From NCBI RefSeq assembly GCF_030704535.1, contig NC_081820.1:21641001-21705000 (forward strand): DNA of 64,000 bases. The letters run 5' to 3'. A program made the translations under genes and the position numbers. Of the stretch, positions 24,899 to 38,000 are shown piece by piece (positions within the stretch are counted from its first letter, which is position 1; each line of letters begins with the position of its first letter). Origin of the DNA: Vitis vinifera (Eukaryota > Streptophyta > Magnoliopsida > Vitales > Vitaceae). Below the pieces are notes generated by a model, which saw nothing but the letters and a program-made list of their open reading frames with translations, was not told the origin of the DNA and did no database searches.

Positions 24899-27354
24899 AA
24901 ATATGTTTCATGAAAACATATATTAATTGTTTTTAATCATTTTCATTTATTTTTGGAGGACTATTTAAAAATAATAATTGTTCACATGTGGAGGGTGATT
25001 AAAAATAAAGTATCATAAAAAAATTAAGTTATTTTTAAAAAATATTCAAAAACATAGAAAATAGGTTGAGAATATTTCAAGTTCCTAAATAAACTTTTAT
25101 TCAAGAACACATTAGAGAATTGTGTGTTAAAACATTTCTCAATACCTGTTTTTCATGGAAAATAAGTTAAACTTAAATGGCTACCATTATTTCTATCATT
25201 TTTGGATCCATCAACCTACCAAAGTTCAATGCTTCTATGTTGACACCTTGGCTCTGCCCTTACAATAAATTCCTCTAAAAATAATCACCCACTTTTTCAT
25301 GGAAAACAAGAATTTTTTTTTTATATTTTAAATTATGAACACTAATATTAAAAAAAATCATAAATTAATTTTTTAATAAAAATAATACTATTTTACTATA
25401 TGTTATAAAACTATAGATAGCGGTTTAGAGATATGGATACTCTTTGGAGCTAATCAAGTAGTCTCCTTTCTTACGAGTGAATCTCTATGCTTTCTTTCTT
25501 TCAGCATAAGCATAGATGCTAACCTATTTCAATATCTTCGTAAAATTATAATTGAATTTTATTGTTAAAAATAAATGATAATAATTAGAAATAATAATAA
25601 TTAATAATATTGTATTTAATGTGTAACTAAGTAATGTTTTTCATTATATGTAATATTTAGTATAGAGTATTTTAGACTAGTTTTAATTCACTTTACAATT
25701 AATTGTGTCTCAATTTTAAAATCCAAATTAATCTTAAGAACTAGAATATATATTAAATAATTTAAAACATTAAGCTCACTTGATTTAGAATATATTTACT
25801 TAAAGCATAGTTGTATACATAAGAGCAGTAGTAAAGTCATATCTCATTATGTACCAACTTTGATATATTATTTCTAGTAGTAGTGGAATTTATTTTTGAA
25901 TTCCAATTTTTTTTTTAATTATTAAATTCATTAACAAATCTAAAACATTAAGCTTTGTTAGATTTGGAGTTTATTTACTTCGTAAAGTTATGTGTAAAGA
26001 AGAAACTAGCTAACTCATTCAAAATAAATGTGAATTTTTAATATTAATTAGATCAATTTCTAGTTTCATGACTTAGTAATAATTGAATCAATTTTGTTGA
26101 GTTTTAAGTATTTAAAAAATTAGTTGATTGCATATACAAAGTGTTTGATTGATTTGAAATTTATTTTTTCAATAAAAAATACACAATTGCCAAAACTCAA
26201 GCCAAATATCTTGAGTTATGTCTTGTAAGTTGTTTTTTCAGTCATCAAAGACAACAACGTTATCCCATCATTTAAGACAAATGTTTTAAACCAATATGGA
26301 CATCCAAACCTTTTTTTTTAGTAACATCCATTTTCTAGTGCCTATTTTTCTATGGCAAAAAAAAAACCATGAAAGGAATTGGTCAAACATACACCTTCTT
26401 GGAAGATCCTTAATTCCTAATAATTCTTTTGCAAAAACTCACTTTTCATTGTTTGGTCCTTCTCATTGATACACCATAGACGTTATTCCTCTTTGGCATA
26501 TTTTGTGGAAAAAATTTTGGTGCATCTTTTTCCATGGAAAATTAGTAATGACAACCACCTAAGAATTAGGTAAGCCTTTCTACCCTTATCTCTATCCTTG
26601 TTGGATGCATCAACTACCCCACAATGTTTTGTTTTGACATTTCTATGTTCACACCTTCCTACTCTTAAGTCTTATGAAAACAATAGCAACCATTTTTCAA
26701 TGAAAAAAAAATCCTGAATTAAAGAATCACTCAAGCTATTTTTTTAATATTTCTTAAAGTCTTGCCGGTGGACATTGCCCCAAAAACCCCACCTAATATT
26801 TTTAATTGACACCTTCCTAGACATTATTGTAATATTTTTACTAAAAACAAGATAATATTTTTAATTCTTTTGGTATAAAGTTACTTATCTTTTTAATGAG
26901 TCTAACATTATAAGTTTCACTAGATTTAGAGTTTGTTTGCTGAAAAAAAAAAAATGTAACAAAAAAGAAAATTAAGAGGAAAAATAGAAAAAATAAAAAA
27001 TAGATTTAAAATCAATAAATTATTTCAATAAACTACTTCAAACTCATTTAACTTATTTATTTATTTTATGTAAAATTAAATAATTTTAAAATATATAAAT
27101 TTTTAACAAATTTTAATTATGTTGGATTTTCTTAAAAAAAATATTCTTATTATTTTTCTTCTTTCCTTATTACTTTCCGTAGTCATACAATCTTTCCAAT
27201 CCGCAAGATCACAAACTTTGACTCCTATTACCTAAGTATTGAATAATTTTATGTCAGAGATTAAAATAAATAAATAAAACGCTCCATTTATTAAGAAGAT
27301 GCAAAAGAAAGAGTAGAGCTTGTTCCTCACTCCTTTGCAAAAATTCCAAATCTA
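24899..27354. other. Spacer upstream of LRK10L1, AT-rich and repeat-derived; no gene
   Basis: Contains a third partial copy of the preceding MITE interior (about 24,900-25,130) and diverged 245-bp monomers at about 26,215-26,420 and 26,530-26,650. The promoter of the kinase gene at 27,355 must lie at the right end. No clear TATA box was chosen. Closely matched in unit 2 at 60,256-62,788. Confidence 0.6.
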
Positions 27355-30300
27355 ATGTCCATTGAGGGGCTCATCAGTAGCTTGCAGTACTGCAGAGGAG
27401 ACTATCAGATGAGCATTTCCTTGAAAATGGTATTCCTCTATCTGTGTTGCTGCTTGACTGTAATAATTAGTAGTTTTGCAGAGACTGGAGTGAGCCAAGA
27501 TGAGTGCATGGTGTCACAGAGTTGCAGCCTCCAGGGCCCCCCCATCCATTTCCCATTCCGGCTTAAAGGCCACCAGTACCCAGACCACTGTGGCTGCTCT
27601 TTGTTTGATCTCTCCTGCAGAGAGAGGAATCAGACAATTCTAGAGCTGCCAGACTCAGTAAACCTCTTGGTGAAGGACATAAATTACACATCTCAGGAAA
27701 TCCTTGTTCAGGACCCTGATAATTGCTTCCCAAGGCAGCTTCGTAATCTCAATTTAACTTCCTCTCCCTTCCAGTTCTTGGATGATGACGTAGAGGACCT
27801 CACCTTCTTCAAATGCCCTTCAAGAAACAGTACTACATATTATGATGGATCCTCTGTGTCATTCATCCCTTGCCTTGGAGGGCCTGGCTTCCAAGTTTAT
27901 GCTATTTATTCATTGGGAAACCCCATTATCGCGTACCTACCATCTTGCAGCAAGATGTACAACGTCGCAGCAGCTCCTTATGACGTTATTAGCTCACAGA
28001 AAAATGCTACTCGGCTGACATGGACCAAGTTGCCACACTGCGAAGCAGAAGGTAAGACTTGCAGCCCCACTGGAAATTAACCGTTGATATACTATCTCAA
28101 ATCAAAAGTGGTTTTATTAAATGTGGTGTTTGTTTTTTTAACATATAACTTGCTTTGAGACTTTACATCATTTATTTTTATTTTTTCGTTGATTTATTAT
28201 TTATTTTTAAAATTTTTTGACCGAAAAAAAATAACTAAAATATTTTACATCTTCTTCTAAATACTAAAATTAAATCATAATAACTAAAGTAAACGTGACT
28301 TTTTTTACTATTTAAAACTTAATAGAAATAAGATATTAAAAAAAACAAACAACTTAATACTTAACACGATTAAATACTATTTAATCTTAACTTCTATTTA
28401 GAATTAAGTTTAAAAAAATCAAATATTTCCTAAAAGTGCGATATTGGTAATGTTTTACTTCAAAATGCTTTTAGTAGTGTTTTTTCTACCAGTATTTTTA
28501 AGATAATAACTTAACAGAAAACATTAAACATGATTTTTTTTAGTTTTTAAAATTTTAGCAAATCCGTGATTTTTTTTTCAAAAATACTTTGTAGACTAGA
28601 AGTGACTTTTAAAAATATTACCAAACGTACTCTAAGTTTGATCGTTCAAATATAATATGACACAGTATAAGACATTGAATAATATATCATATTCCATATT
28701 TGGTTGTATAGGATAAGTAATAGGATATATCATTTCACCACTTTTTATATTCCTTAATTCCCTATCCATGGTATAATAATCTCAAATTGAGGAATGTCAT
28801 GTACATGTCTATTAAATTAGTATTTTATGCTTCTTATCAATTTTCTTCATTTTTTTTTTCAATTTTCTATATTATTCATTTTATAACACAAGTAATTGTG
28901 ATTAAAAAAATTAATTTATAATTAAAGAAAGGACTAATATATATATATATATATATATATCATAAAATAATACAAATATATGTATTACTTAATATAATAT
29001 ATAAAAATCTATCTTCTAAATTTAATAATATAATATGATATAATATTTTTATTTATAAATTTTGCATATTTCAATCATAAATATGTTTTTCATTTTATCT
29101 TTTATTCTTTTTACAAATTAAATATAAGTATAATAGAATATATCATATTTGATATAATACCCCAAGATATCATGCTTTTGTATATGAAGACACTTCAATA
29201 TAATTGTAAAGAAAGTGAAAACAAATTTGTTAGGAAATTGATGCAGAGTCATGGAATGATGTATGTGTGTTCAACTTTTTATCTTTAATGCAGATAATCA
29301 CTATTAAACTGCATTGTCACATTATTCTTTTCTAAATATGTACTTAAAATTTTATTGTTCCTCATTAAAAATGGCTGCAATCTGTGAATTTGGATTCATT
29401 TTTCCTTTTAACCAAGAAGAACAACTTCCTCCTATATGAGTAATTGCTGCAAATTGTTGGTTTGGATGTATATTAATATAGGGTTTAGCTTTTATAGTTT
29501 TCTGCCACAAAATAGATTAAACCAATGTGATCAGTTGATGAAGACTGTCCACCCAAGACAACTATACATGTGACAAAATGGGGATTAATGATTTGGTGGC
29601 AATTTTAGTACTTCAAGCCTAGGGAAAGTTCTTTGTCAAAGACCCTGGCACAACTAAAATTAATTGACCTCAAAAATGAAACTAGAAAGGCATAAGGGTC
29701 ACAAATTAGAGCCAAGGCTGAAAATCAAGAAGCAGTATACATATACAATGTCAGTGATTTTTGTTTATCTAATAAGCCTAACAAACTAATAATTTCATTT
29801 CCTTTTACAGGTGCAACAAAAAAAAAATTAATTGTTACAGGTAATTTTCAGTAACTTGGTTGCTTTTCCTTCAATCACTAAAAAGAAAATCGATCTTGAC
29901 CTTTTTTTTTTTTTTTTTTCCATATACAGGTGAAAGCCTTGGTTCCCTTTTTCTTGTGACACTTGTCTTTGCACTCTACCGAGTTTATAGCTCAAATGAA
30001 TCGAAAAGACAGCACAAAATAAAGGTTATAAAGTTCTTGGAAGATTACAGAGCCCTCAAGCCCTCAAGATACTCTTATAATGATATTAAGAGGATTACAG
30101 ATGGGTTCAAGGAAAAATTAGGTGAAGGAGGTTATGGAACTGTCTATAAAGGAAAGCTTTCTAATGAAATTCTTGTTGCCGTGAAGATCTTGAATAATTC
30201 TAATGGAAATGGTGAAGAATTCATTAATGAAGTGGGGACAATAGGTAGAATCCACCATATCAATGTTGTTCGCTTGATTGGCTTCTGTTCTGATGGGTGT

Positions 30301-31020
30301 CGAAGAGCTCTTATCTATGAGTTCTTACCAAATGAGTCGCTAGAGAAATTCATATTTTCAAACCATTCACTTGGTTGGGATAAGCTTCAAGATATTGCTA
30401 TAGGCATAGCCAAAGGAATTGAGTATCTTCACCAAGGATGTGATCAAAGAATCCTCCATTTCGACATCAAACCTCACAATATTTTGCTAGATCATAATTT
30501 TAATCCAAAGATATCAGATTTTGGTCTAGCCAAATTGTGTTCTAAGGAGCAAAGTGCAGTTTCTATGAGTGTAATTAGGGGGACCATGGGTTATATTGCA
30601 CCGGAAATGATATCTAGGAATTTTGGCAATGTTTCCTACAAGTCAGATGTTTATAGTTTTGGAATGTTATTGATTGAAATGGTAGGAGGAAGGAAGAATA
30701 TAGACACTACAGTAAAGAACACTAGCCAAGTATATTTTCCAGAATGGGTTTATAATCGTCTGGATAAAAGGGAAGAGTTGCACATTCCGATTGAGGAAGA
30801 AAATGATGGTGAAATAGCAAAGAAACTATTAATTGTGGGACTTTGGTGCATTCAATGGTGCCCAACGAACCGTCCTTCCATGAAATTTATTATTCAGATG
30901 TTAGAAGGAGAAGGAAACAATTTAAGTATGCCTCCAAACCCATTTACTTCCATGGGCCCAACAAGAACAAGTCCAAACATGCATCAACAAGAGTTGACAG
31001 TCATCTCTGAAATAGAGTAA
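27355..31020 (+). CDS. LRK10L1-type receptor-like protein kinase, about 605 aa
   Basis: A second WAK-associated, LRK10-like membrane receptor kinase, divergently oriented to the LRK10L2 gene across a 7.1-kb spacer. Model: 27355-28051, 29811-29840, 29930-31020, all introns phase 1. The start could instead be Met at 27409 or 27427, which would place the signal peptide (MVFLYLCCCLTVII) at the N-terminus. Exon 1 holds the Cys-rich GUB_WAK-like ectodomain (about 50-232). The membrane span is about 245-262. The kinase has LGEGGYGTV at 306-314, Lys 328, a non-[10 protein letters not shown] loop, DFG and APE. Oddity: the first donor (GAAG|GTAAGA) lies where relatives appear to read on into a Cys-containing WAK-associated stretch. 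Reading through here hits a stop ten codons later. So the model either lacks that subdomain or the gene is mis-spliced or truncated. The 1.76-kb intron is AT-rich. Confidence 0.8.
28936..28960. repeat. (AT)n microsatellite in LRK10L1 intron 1
   Basis: An uninterrupted AT run of about 12 units. Confidence 0.9.
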
Positions 31021-31443
31021 AAAGATAATTGGTTGTGTTTCTATTTTAGTGTATTATGAGCATGTAAATTACTTAGTATCATGTTGTAATAGTTCATCAA
31101 TGTAATCTTTGTGTTTAATGGCAATAAACTCAGTGATATTTGGCAACAAGTTAGGTCTAAGAAGCTTTCCTAAATATTATTCAAAATATAAGCAGTTTTG
31201 AGGATTTTGTTCTTCAAAAGTGGGTTGTGAAGCTAATAAACTACTCCTAAGGGGGTTATTATCATGTAAAAGAAAGTGTGCTTTTGGTAACTAGGAATAG
31301 GAATGTAATTAAGATAGGAAAACAAGTGAATCATATTATGATATAGAATTTAGGAATCAGAATTCTCACAAGAGTAAGATTTAACTTCCATAACAATGAT
31401 TTTTTTTTAATTTTATTCTCATTCTAAAATAACAATCCAATTA
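31021..31443 (+). terminator. LRK10L1 3-prime flank with AATAAA signal at 31123
   Basis: AATAAA at 31123-31128 is about 105 bases past the stop codon and is a good polyadenylation candidate. No other feature was seen before the satellite array begins. Confidence 0.5.
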
Positions 31444-34400
31444 AATATATCTTTTGGTACTTATTTTTCCATGGAAAAAAGAAACCATTAAAGGAATTGG
31501 TCAAGCATTCTACCTTTCAATCCTTGTTAGATACATCAACTTCCAAGTCCAGCTTTTTGGTCATCGAAAATGTGTTTCTCCATCATTTTATTATACAAAT
31601 GGTATTAACTTTTTTCTCATTTCTACATTGACCGTCATTATTGATATATATTTTTATGTCATTAAAATCAATTCTTTTGAAAATAATAACATCTATATTT
31701 CAATGCTTGTTTTTCTAGGGCAAAAAGAAACCACTAAAGGAGTTGGTCAAGCATTCTACCCTTTAATCCTTGTTAAATACATCAACTTCCAAGACAACTT
31801 TTCAGTCGTCGAAGACGCGCTTTTCCATCATTTAAAACAAATACTCTATACCTTTTTCTCATTTCTTCATAAATGGTCATCGATGGTATATATTTTTATA
31901 TTATTCCAATTAATTCTTTTGAAACCAATAATATCCAATTTTCGGTGTCTATTTTTCCATGGCAAAAAAGAAAAAAAGAAACCATTAAAGGAATTGATCA
32001 AGCATTCTATCCTTCAATCCTTGTTAGATATATCAACTTCCAAGTCTAGCTTTTTGGTCGTCTAATATGCATTTCTCCATCATTTAAGACAAATGCTCTC
32101 AACTTTTTTCTCATTTCTACATTGACCGTCACCTTTGGTATATATTTTTATGTTACAAGCCCAATTAATTCTTTTGAAAACAATAACATCCATTTTTTAG
32201 TGCTTGTTTTTCTATGGCTAAAAGAGACCATTAAAGGAATTGGTCAAGCATTCTACCCTTCAATATTTGTTAGATACATCAATTTCCAAGTCTAGCTTTT
32301 TGGTTATCGAAGACGCGTTTCTCCATCATTTAATTAGACAAATTCTCTTAACTTTTTTCTCATTTCTACATTAACAGTCACCATTTATATATATTTTTGT
32401 CCTTAAAATCAATTCTTTTGAAAACAATAACATCCATATTTTAGTGTTTGTTTTCTGGGACAAAAAAAAACCATTAAAGGAGTTGGTCAAGCATTCTACC
32501 CTTCAATCCTTGTTAGATACATCAACTTCTAAGATAGTTTTTCAGTCGTCGAACACGTGTTTTTCCATCATTCAAAATAAATGCTCTAAACTTTTTTCTC
32601 AGTTCTTCATTAATGGTCATCGTCGGTATATATTTTTATATTATTCTAATTAATTATTTTGAAACCAATAATATCCAATTTTCAGTGTCTATTTTTCCAT
32701 GGCAAAAAGAAACCATTAAAGGAATTGGTCAAGCATTCTATCCTTCAATCCTTGTTAGATACATCAACTTCCAAGTCTAGCTTTTTGGTCGTCGAATATG
32801 CATTTCTCCATCATTTAAGACAAATGCTCTCAACTTTTTTCTCATTTCTACATTGATCGTCACGTTTGGTATATATTTTTATGTCACAAGCCCAATTAAT
32901 TCTTTTGAAAACAATAACATCCATTTTTTAGTGTTTGTTTTTCTCTGGCTAAAAGAAACCATTAAAGGAATTGGTCAAGCATTTACCCTTCAATATTTGT
33001 TAGATACATCAATTTCCAAGTCTAGCTTTTTGGTTATCGAAGACGCATTTCTCCATCATTTAATTAGACAAATTCTCTTAACTTTTTTCTCATTTCTACA
33101 TTAACAGTCACCATTTATATATATTTTTGTCCTTAAAATCAATTCTTTTGAAAACAATAACATCCATATTTTAGTGTTTGTTTTCTGAGACAAAAAAAAA
33201 CTATTAAAGGAGTTGGTCAAACATTCTACCCTTCAATCCTTGTTAGATACATCAACTTCTAAGATAGTTTTTCAGTCATCGAAGACGTGTTTTTCCATCA
33301 TTCAAAATAAATGCTCTAAACTTTTTTCTCATTTCTTCATTAATGGTCATCGTCGGTATATATTTTTATATTATTCCAATTAATTATTTTGAAACCAATA
33401 ATATCCAATTTTCAGTGTCTATTTTTCCATGGCAAAAAGAAACCATTAAAGGAATTGGTCAAGCATTCTATCATTCAATCCTTGTTAGATACATCAACTT
33501 CCAAGTCTAGCTTTTTGGTCGTCGAATATGCATTTCTCCATCATTTAAGACAAATGCTCTCAACTTTTTTCTCATTTCTACATTGACCGTCACCTTTGGT
33601 ATATATTTTTATGTCACAAGCCCAATTAATTCTTTTGAAAACAATAACATCCATTTTTTAGTGTTTTTTTTTTCTATTGCTAAAAGAAACCATTAAAGGA
33701 ATTGGTCAAGCATTCTACCCTTCAATATTTGTTAGATACATCAATTTCCAAGTCTAGCTTTTTGGTTATCGAAGACGCGTTTCTCCATTATTTAATTAGA
33801 CAAATTCTCTTAACTTTTTTCTCATTTCTACATTGATAGTCACCATTTATATATATTTTTGTCCTTAAAATCAATTCTTTTGAAAACAATAACATCCATA
33901 TTTTAGTGCTTGTTTTATGGGACAAAAAGAAACCATTAAAGGAGTTGGTCAAGCATTGTACCCTTCAATCCTTGTTAGATACATCAACTTCTAAGATAGT
34001 TTTTCAGTCGTCGAAGACGTGTTTTTCCATCATTCAAAATAAATGCTCTAAACTTTTTTCTCATTTCTTCATTAATGGTCATCGTCGGTATATATTTTTA
34101 TATTATTCCAATTAATTATTTTGAAACCAATAATATCCAATTTTCAGTGTCTATTTTTCCATGGCAAAAAGAAACCATTAAAGGAATTGGTCAAGCATTC
34201 TATCCTTCAATCCTTGTTAGATATATCAACTTCCAAGTCTAGCTTTTTGGTCGTCGAAGATGCATTTCTCCATCATTTAAGACAAATGCTCTCAACTTTT
34301 TTCTCATTTCTACATTGACCGTCACCTTTGGTATATATTTTTATGTCACAAGCCCAATTAATTCTTTTGAAAACAATAACATCCATTTTTTAGTGTTTGT

Positions 34401-34983
34401 TTTTCTATGGCTAAAAGAAACCATTAAAGGAATTGGTCAAGCATTCTACCCTTCAATATTTGTTAGATACATCAATTTCCAAGTCTAGCTTTTTGGTTAT
34501 CGAAGACGCGTTTCTCCATCATTTAATTAGACAAATTCTCTTAACTTTTTTCTCATTTCTACATTGACAGTCACCATTTATATATATTTTTGTCCTTAAA
34601 ATCAATTCTTTTGAAAACAATAACATCCATATTTTAGTGCTTGTTTTTCTGGGACAAAAAGAAACCATTAAAGGAGTTGGTCAAACATTCTACCCTTCAA
34701 TCCTTGTTAGATACATCAACTTCTAAGATAGTTTTTCAGTCGTCGAAGACGTGTTTTTCCATCATTCAAAATAAATGCTCTAAACTTTTTTCTCATTTCT
34801 TCATTAATGGTCATCGTCGGTATATATTTTTATATTATTCCAATTAATTATTTTGAAACCAATAATATCCAATTTTCAGTGTCTATTTTTCCATGGCAAA
34901 AAGAAACCATTAAAGGAATTGGTCAAGCATTCCACCCTTCAATCCTTGTTAGATACATCAACTTTCAAGTCTAGCTTTTTATT
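31444..34983. repeat. Satellite array with 3-monomer higher-order repeat (~732 bp)
   Basis: About 15 head-to-tail monomers of roughly 245 bp share the core aaaggaattggtcaagcatt. They fall into three types in the order a-b-c, told apart by ccatggcaaaaag, ctatggctaaaag and gggacaaaaa near the start. Type a monomers begin near 31,950, 32,695, 33,425, 34,155 and 34,890, giving a period of about 732 bp. The later copies are nearly identical to each other; the first two monomers are more divergent. Short open frames recurring here (Pro-Leu-Lys-Glu-Leu-Val-Lys-His) are repeat read-through. The array stops mid-monomer at about 34,983. Confidence 0.92.
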
Positions 34984-35060
34984 GGTAAAATTAATTAATT
35001 TGGATTTATTTTTATTGGTAAAATTTATTGGTATATTAATTAATTTGGATTTATTTTTAT
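34984..35060. other. Junction between duplication units 1 and 2
   Basis: Satellite sequence breaks off inside a type a monomer and joins two direct ~45-bp copies containing taattaatttggattta. The sequence then runs on with homology to 12,666. This is the breakpoint of the tandem segmental duplication. Confidence 0.75.
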
Positions 35061-38000
35061 TGGTAAAATTTATTGGACCAATTTAAAATTTAAACTTGAG
35101 CTTGAATAATTATTTTGGGCTTCGCATATTTCTGGATATTTACATTTGAGCTCATTTTTGTTTTGCATGGATTGCACGGATTTGTGACATATGGAGAACC
35201 AAATTTCATGGAAGAAAATGAGGTTTACGAAAGTTGTAAATGGGGCATTGAGCTTGTTGTAGGCTTGTCAAGGTACATATTTTATTTCCTTATTTCTATG
35301 TAATTTAATTTTTATTAGTTCATGTAAATATTTTGATGTATATAGGTGCATGCAGAATTGAATAGTTGATAACTTAAATTTTTTGTTTTAATAAAAGGAA
35401 TAGTTAGCAATTACATTTTAATAAAAACAATAGTTTAGAAAATATTATTTTTAATAAAAGAAAGTTTTTTTTTCTATAAAATTTCAAAAAAATGTTTTTA
35501 GGAAAATCCAAAAAATTATTTTTAATAAAATTCAAAAAATTGTTTTTACCAACTATTGTTTGGAAATTTATTTGTTTAATAAAATTTGTCTAAAAAATTG
35601 TTTTGTAAATAAAAATTGTCCCAAAAAGTGATTTTTAAATAAATTATGTTTCCTTAGTTAGAATTAGAATGAGATTAAAAGTATTTTTTATAAATAGAGA
35701 TTTTAAATATTTTTTTTTTATGAGATTAGGATGAGAGTCTTTTGCAAATTGAAGTTGTAGAAATCATTTTTATTGATAAAGTTGGGTTGAAAATATTTTT
35801 GTAAATAAAATTTGTAAAGAAATTAATTCCTTTGTAAATAAAATCAAATTAAAATACTTTTGCAAATAAAGTTTTAAAATTTCATTCTTTTTATGGTAAA
35901 AGTAAAATCTTTTTATTGCAAAATTGAAAATTTTGTAATAAATTTTTTTTATAATTTTTATTGATAAAGTTGGGTTGAAAATATTTTTGTAAATAAAATT
36001 TGTAAAGAAATTAATTCCTTTGTAAATAAAATCAAATTAAAATACTTTGGCAAATAAAGTTTTAAAATTTCATTCTTTTTATGGTAAAAGTAAAATCTTT
36101 TTATTGCAAAATTGAAAATTTTGTAATAAATTTTTTTTATACTTTTTTTAAAAATTGAACACAAATAAAATTGAATTAAACCATTTATTGGAAATGAATT
36201 GAAACATTTTTATAAATAAATAAATTAAAACCATTCATTTGAAATTGTTTTTAATTTAAAATATTCTTTTTTTAATTAGATTAATAAATCAATTTGATTA
36301 ATTATCTTGTCATTTACCTTGTATACTATTATAATTTACTTTTATGATTATTTTTTTGTACATTGATTTGTGTTCTTAATTTTGGTATTCATGATTAATT
36401 AATTAATTACCATAATTCTCTTAATTCACTTACTAAAAATCGTAGGTATACGAGCCATAATTAATTAATTAATTATCATAATTCCTTCAATTCGCTTACT
36501 ATAAACCAAATAGGTAAATAACCCTCAAATTTTAGATTTAGTTTTTGTAAATATGTCTTTTTCCAAAAAATGAGTCAGAGTTTTTTTTCTCATTTTGTTT
36601 TTCCTTTTAAAAATAAATTAAAATAAGCAGCAACTTTAATTTTTTTTTTAAAAAATCAATTTTTCACAAATAAAAAAAGAGAGTCTCGCCGTTTAGAGTG
36701 GGGACGCACTTGAAAAATGTGGATCTGCAATTATCTTTTGAAAAAAAAATATATGATTTTGTTTTTAAATAATTTTAAATTTTAATTGAAATTATCTATT
36801 CAAAAGATAATTTTCAATTCAATTCCTTAATAATGCAATGGTTTTGCGAATAGTTTCAAAAGTATTATATTTTAATAAATATTTTTAAAATGCTTTTATT
36901 TTTTTTTTCAAAGCCCCTTGAAAAAAAGTTCCTTTTCAAAAGTGGCTGTTTGCCTTGATTTTTGATAAATTAAAAGAATCATTTGTAAAAAATTGATAGT
37001 TTAATTATTGATAAAATTATGACATTTTGTATCACATAAGTTTAAAAAAAAAAGAAAAAAAAGGTCATATAGTTCTTTGTCTTAAAATCATGTTTTCAAG
37101 ACACAATTTTAATATATCATTATGAAGTAATGTATTGAAAATGGATGATAATGAAACAAATTATTTAAGGTATCCGCTCTACCTTGCCCTTAATGAAATG
37201 AATTTAAAATTAAAATAAATAGGTTAAGAGTAGGTTTGTGATTCGAGGCATTACCTTATCCCTCTATTCCCCGATTATATATAGCTAATTTTAAAAAATA
37301 ATTTAATTTAATTTTTTATGTTCCAATTTTTAACACAAATTATTTTTCAATAACACAAGTTATAAAAAAAAATATAATATTTTATTTATTTATAATATAT
37401 ATTTTTAATAAATAAAAAAAAAAGAAGTTAAAATTAATTGTTTAAAAAAATTGAAAATTAAAAGAAATTACACGGGGTGGAACCCGCCTCACCTTGTTTA
37501 AATGTTTTTATTAGAGTGGGAATGATAATTACTTGGGACCCAACCCGTCCCAAAGCCTCGAAGATATGATTTCATTACATTATTAATAAAGTATTATGAA
37601 GTTGTGATGAAGACATAATTTTAGTATTTTATCAAGAAGTTGTGTATTAAAGGCACCTTTTTAGTTTTTTTTGTTCCCCCTCTTCTATCTTTTTCTAATA
37701 GTTTTTTTTTTAATGTAAATTAATTTATTTTTTATTTCTTTTTCATGTTGTTCTATTTTTATTGTTTTTTCTGGGTTTTTTTTTTAATTTATATTTTTTT
37801 ACCATTATTCTATATACATGAAATATAAAAAGTAGTATGAATGTTGCAATTAATTTATTTGTAGAGGTTTATTTTGGGAGGATGTGAACCAAAAAAATAA
37901 AAAAAAAACAACTGAAAATGAGTAAACATTAAAATTTTAAAAATAAATAAAAAATTTTGGAGATAAATAAACTTAGTTATTCACATATAATCATTGATCC

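Larger units (their letters stand above)
12666..34983. repeat. Segmental duplication, unit 1 (about 22.3 kb)
   Basis: Sequence from 12,666 onward is repeated in the same orientation from 35,032, with an offset of 22,366 bp at the start and 22,360 bp at the kinase stop codons. Sampled stretches look about 97-99% identical. Correspondence can be followed through both kinase genes to about 28,600, where unit 2 reaches the window end. Unit 1 lacks the TRIM and hAT insertions of unit 2, so it preserves both empty sites. Confidence 0.9.

Noticed and set aside
31454..32065. 203-codon open frame and many ~65-77-codon frames sharing one motif through 31.4-35.1 kb
   Set aside because: They repeat with the satellite period and are translations of the same tandem monomer. 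No start context, splice signals or family resemblance.
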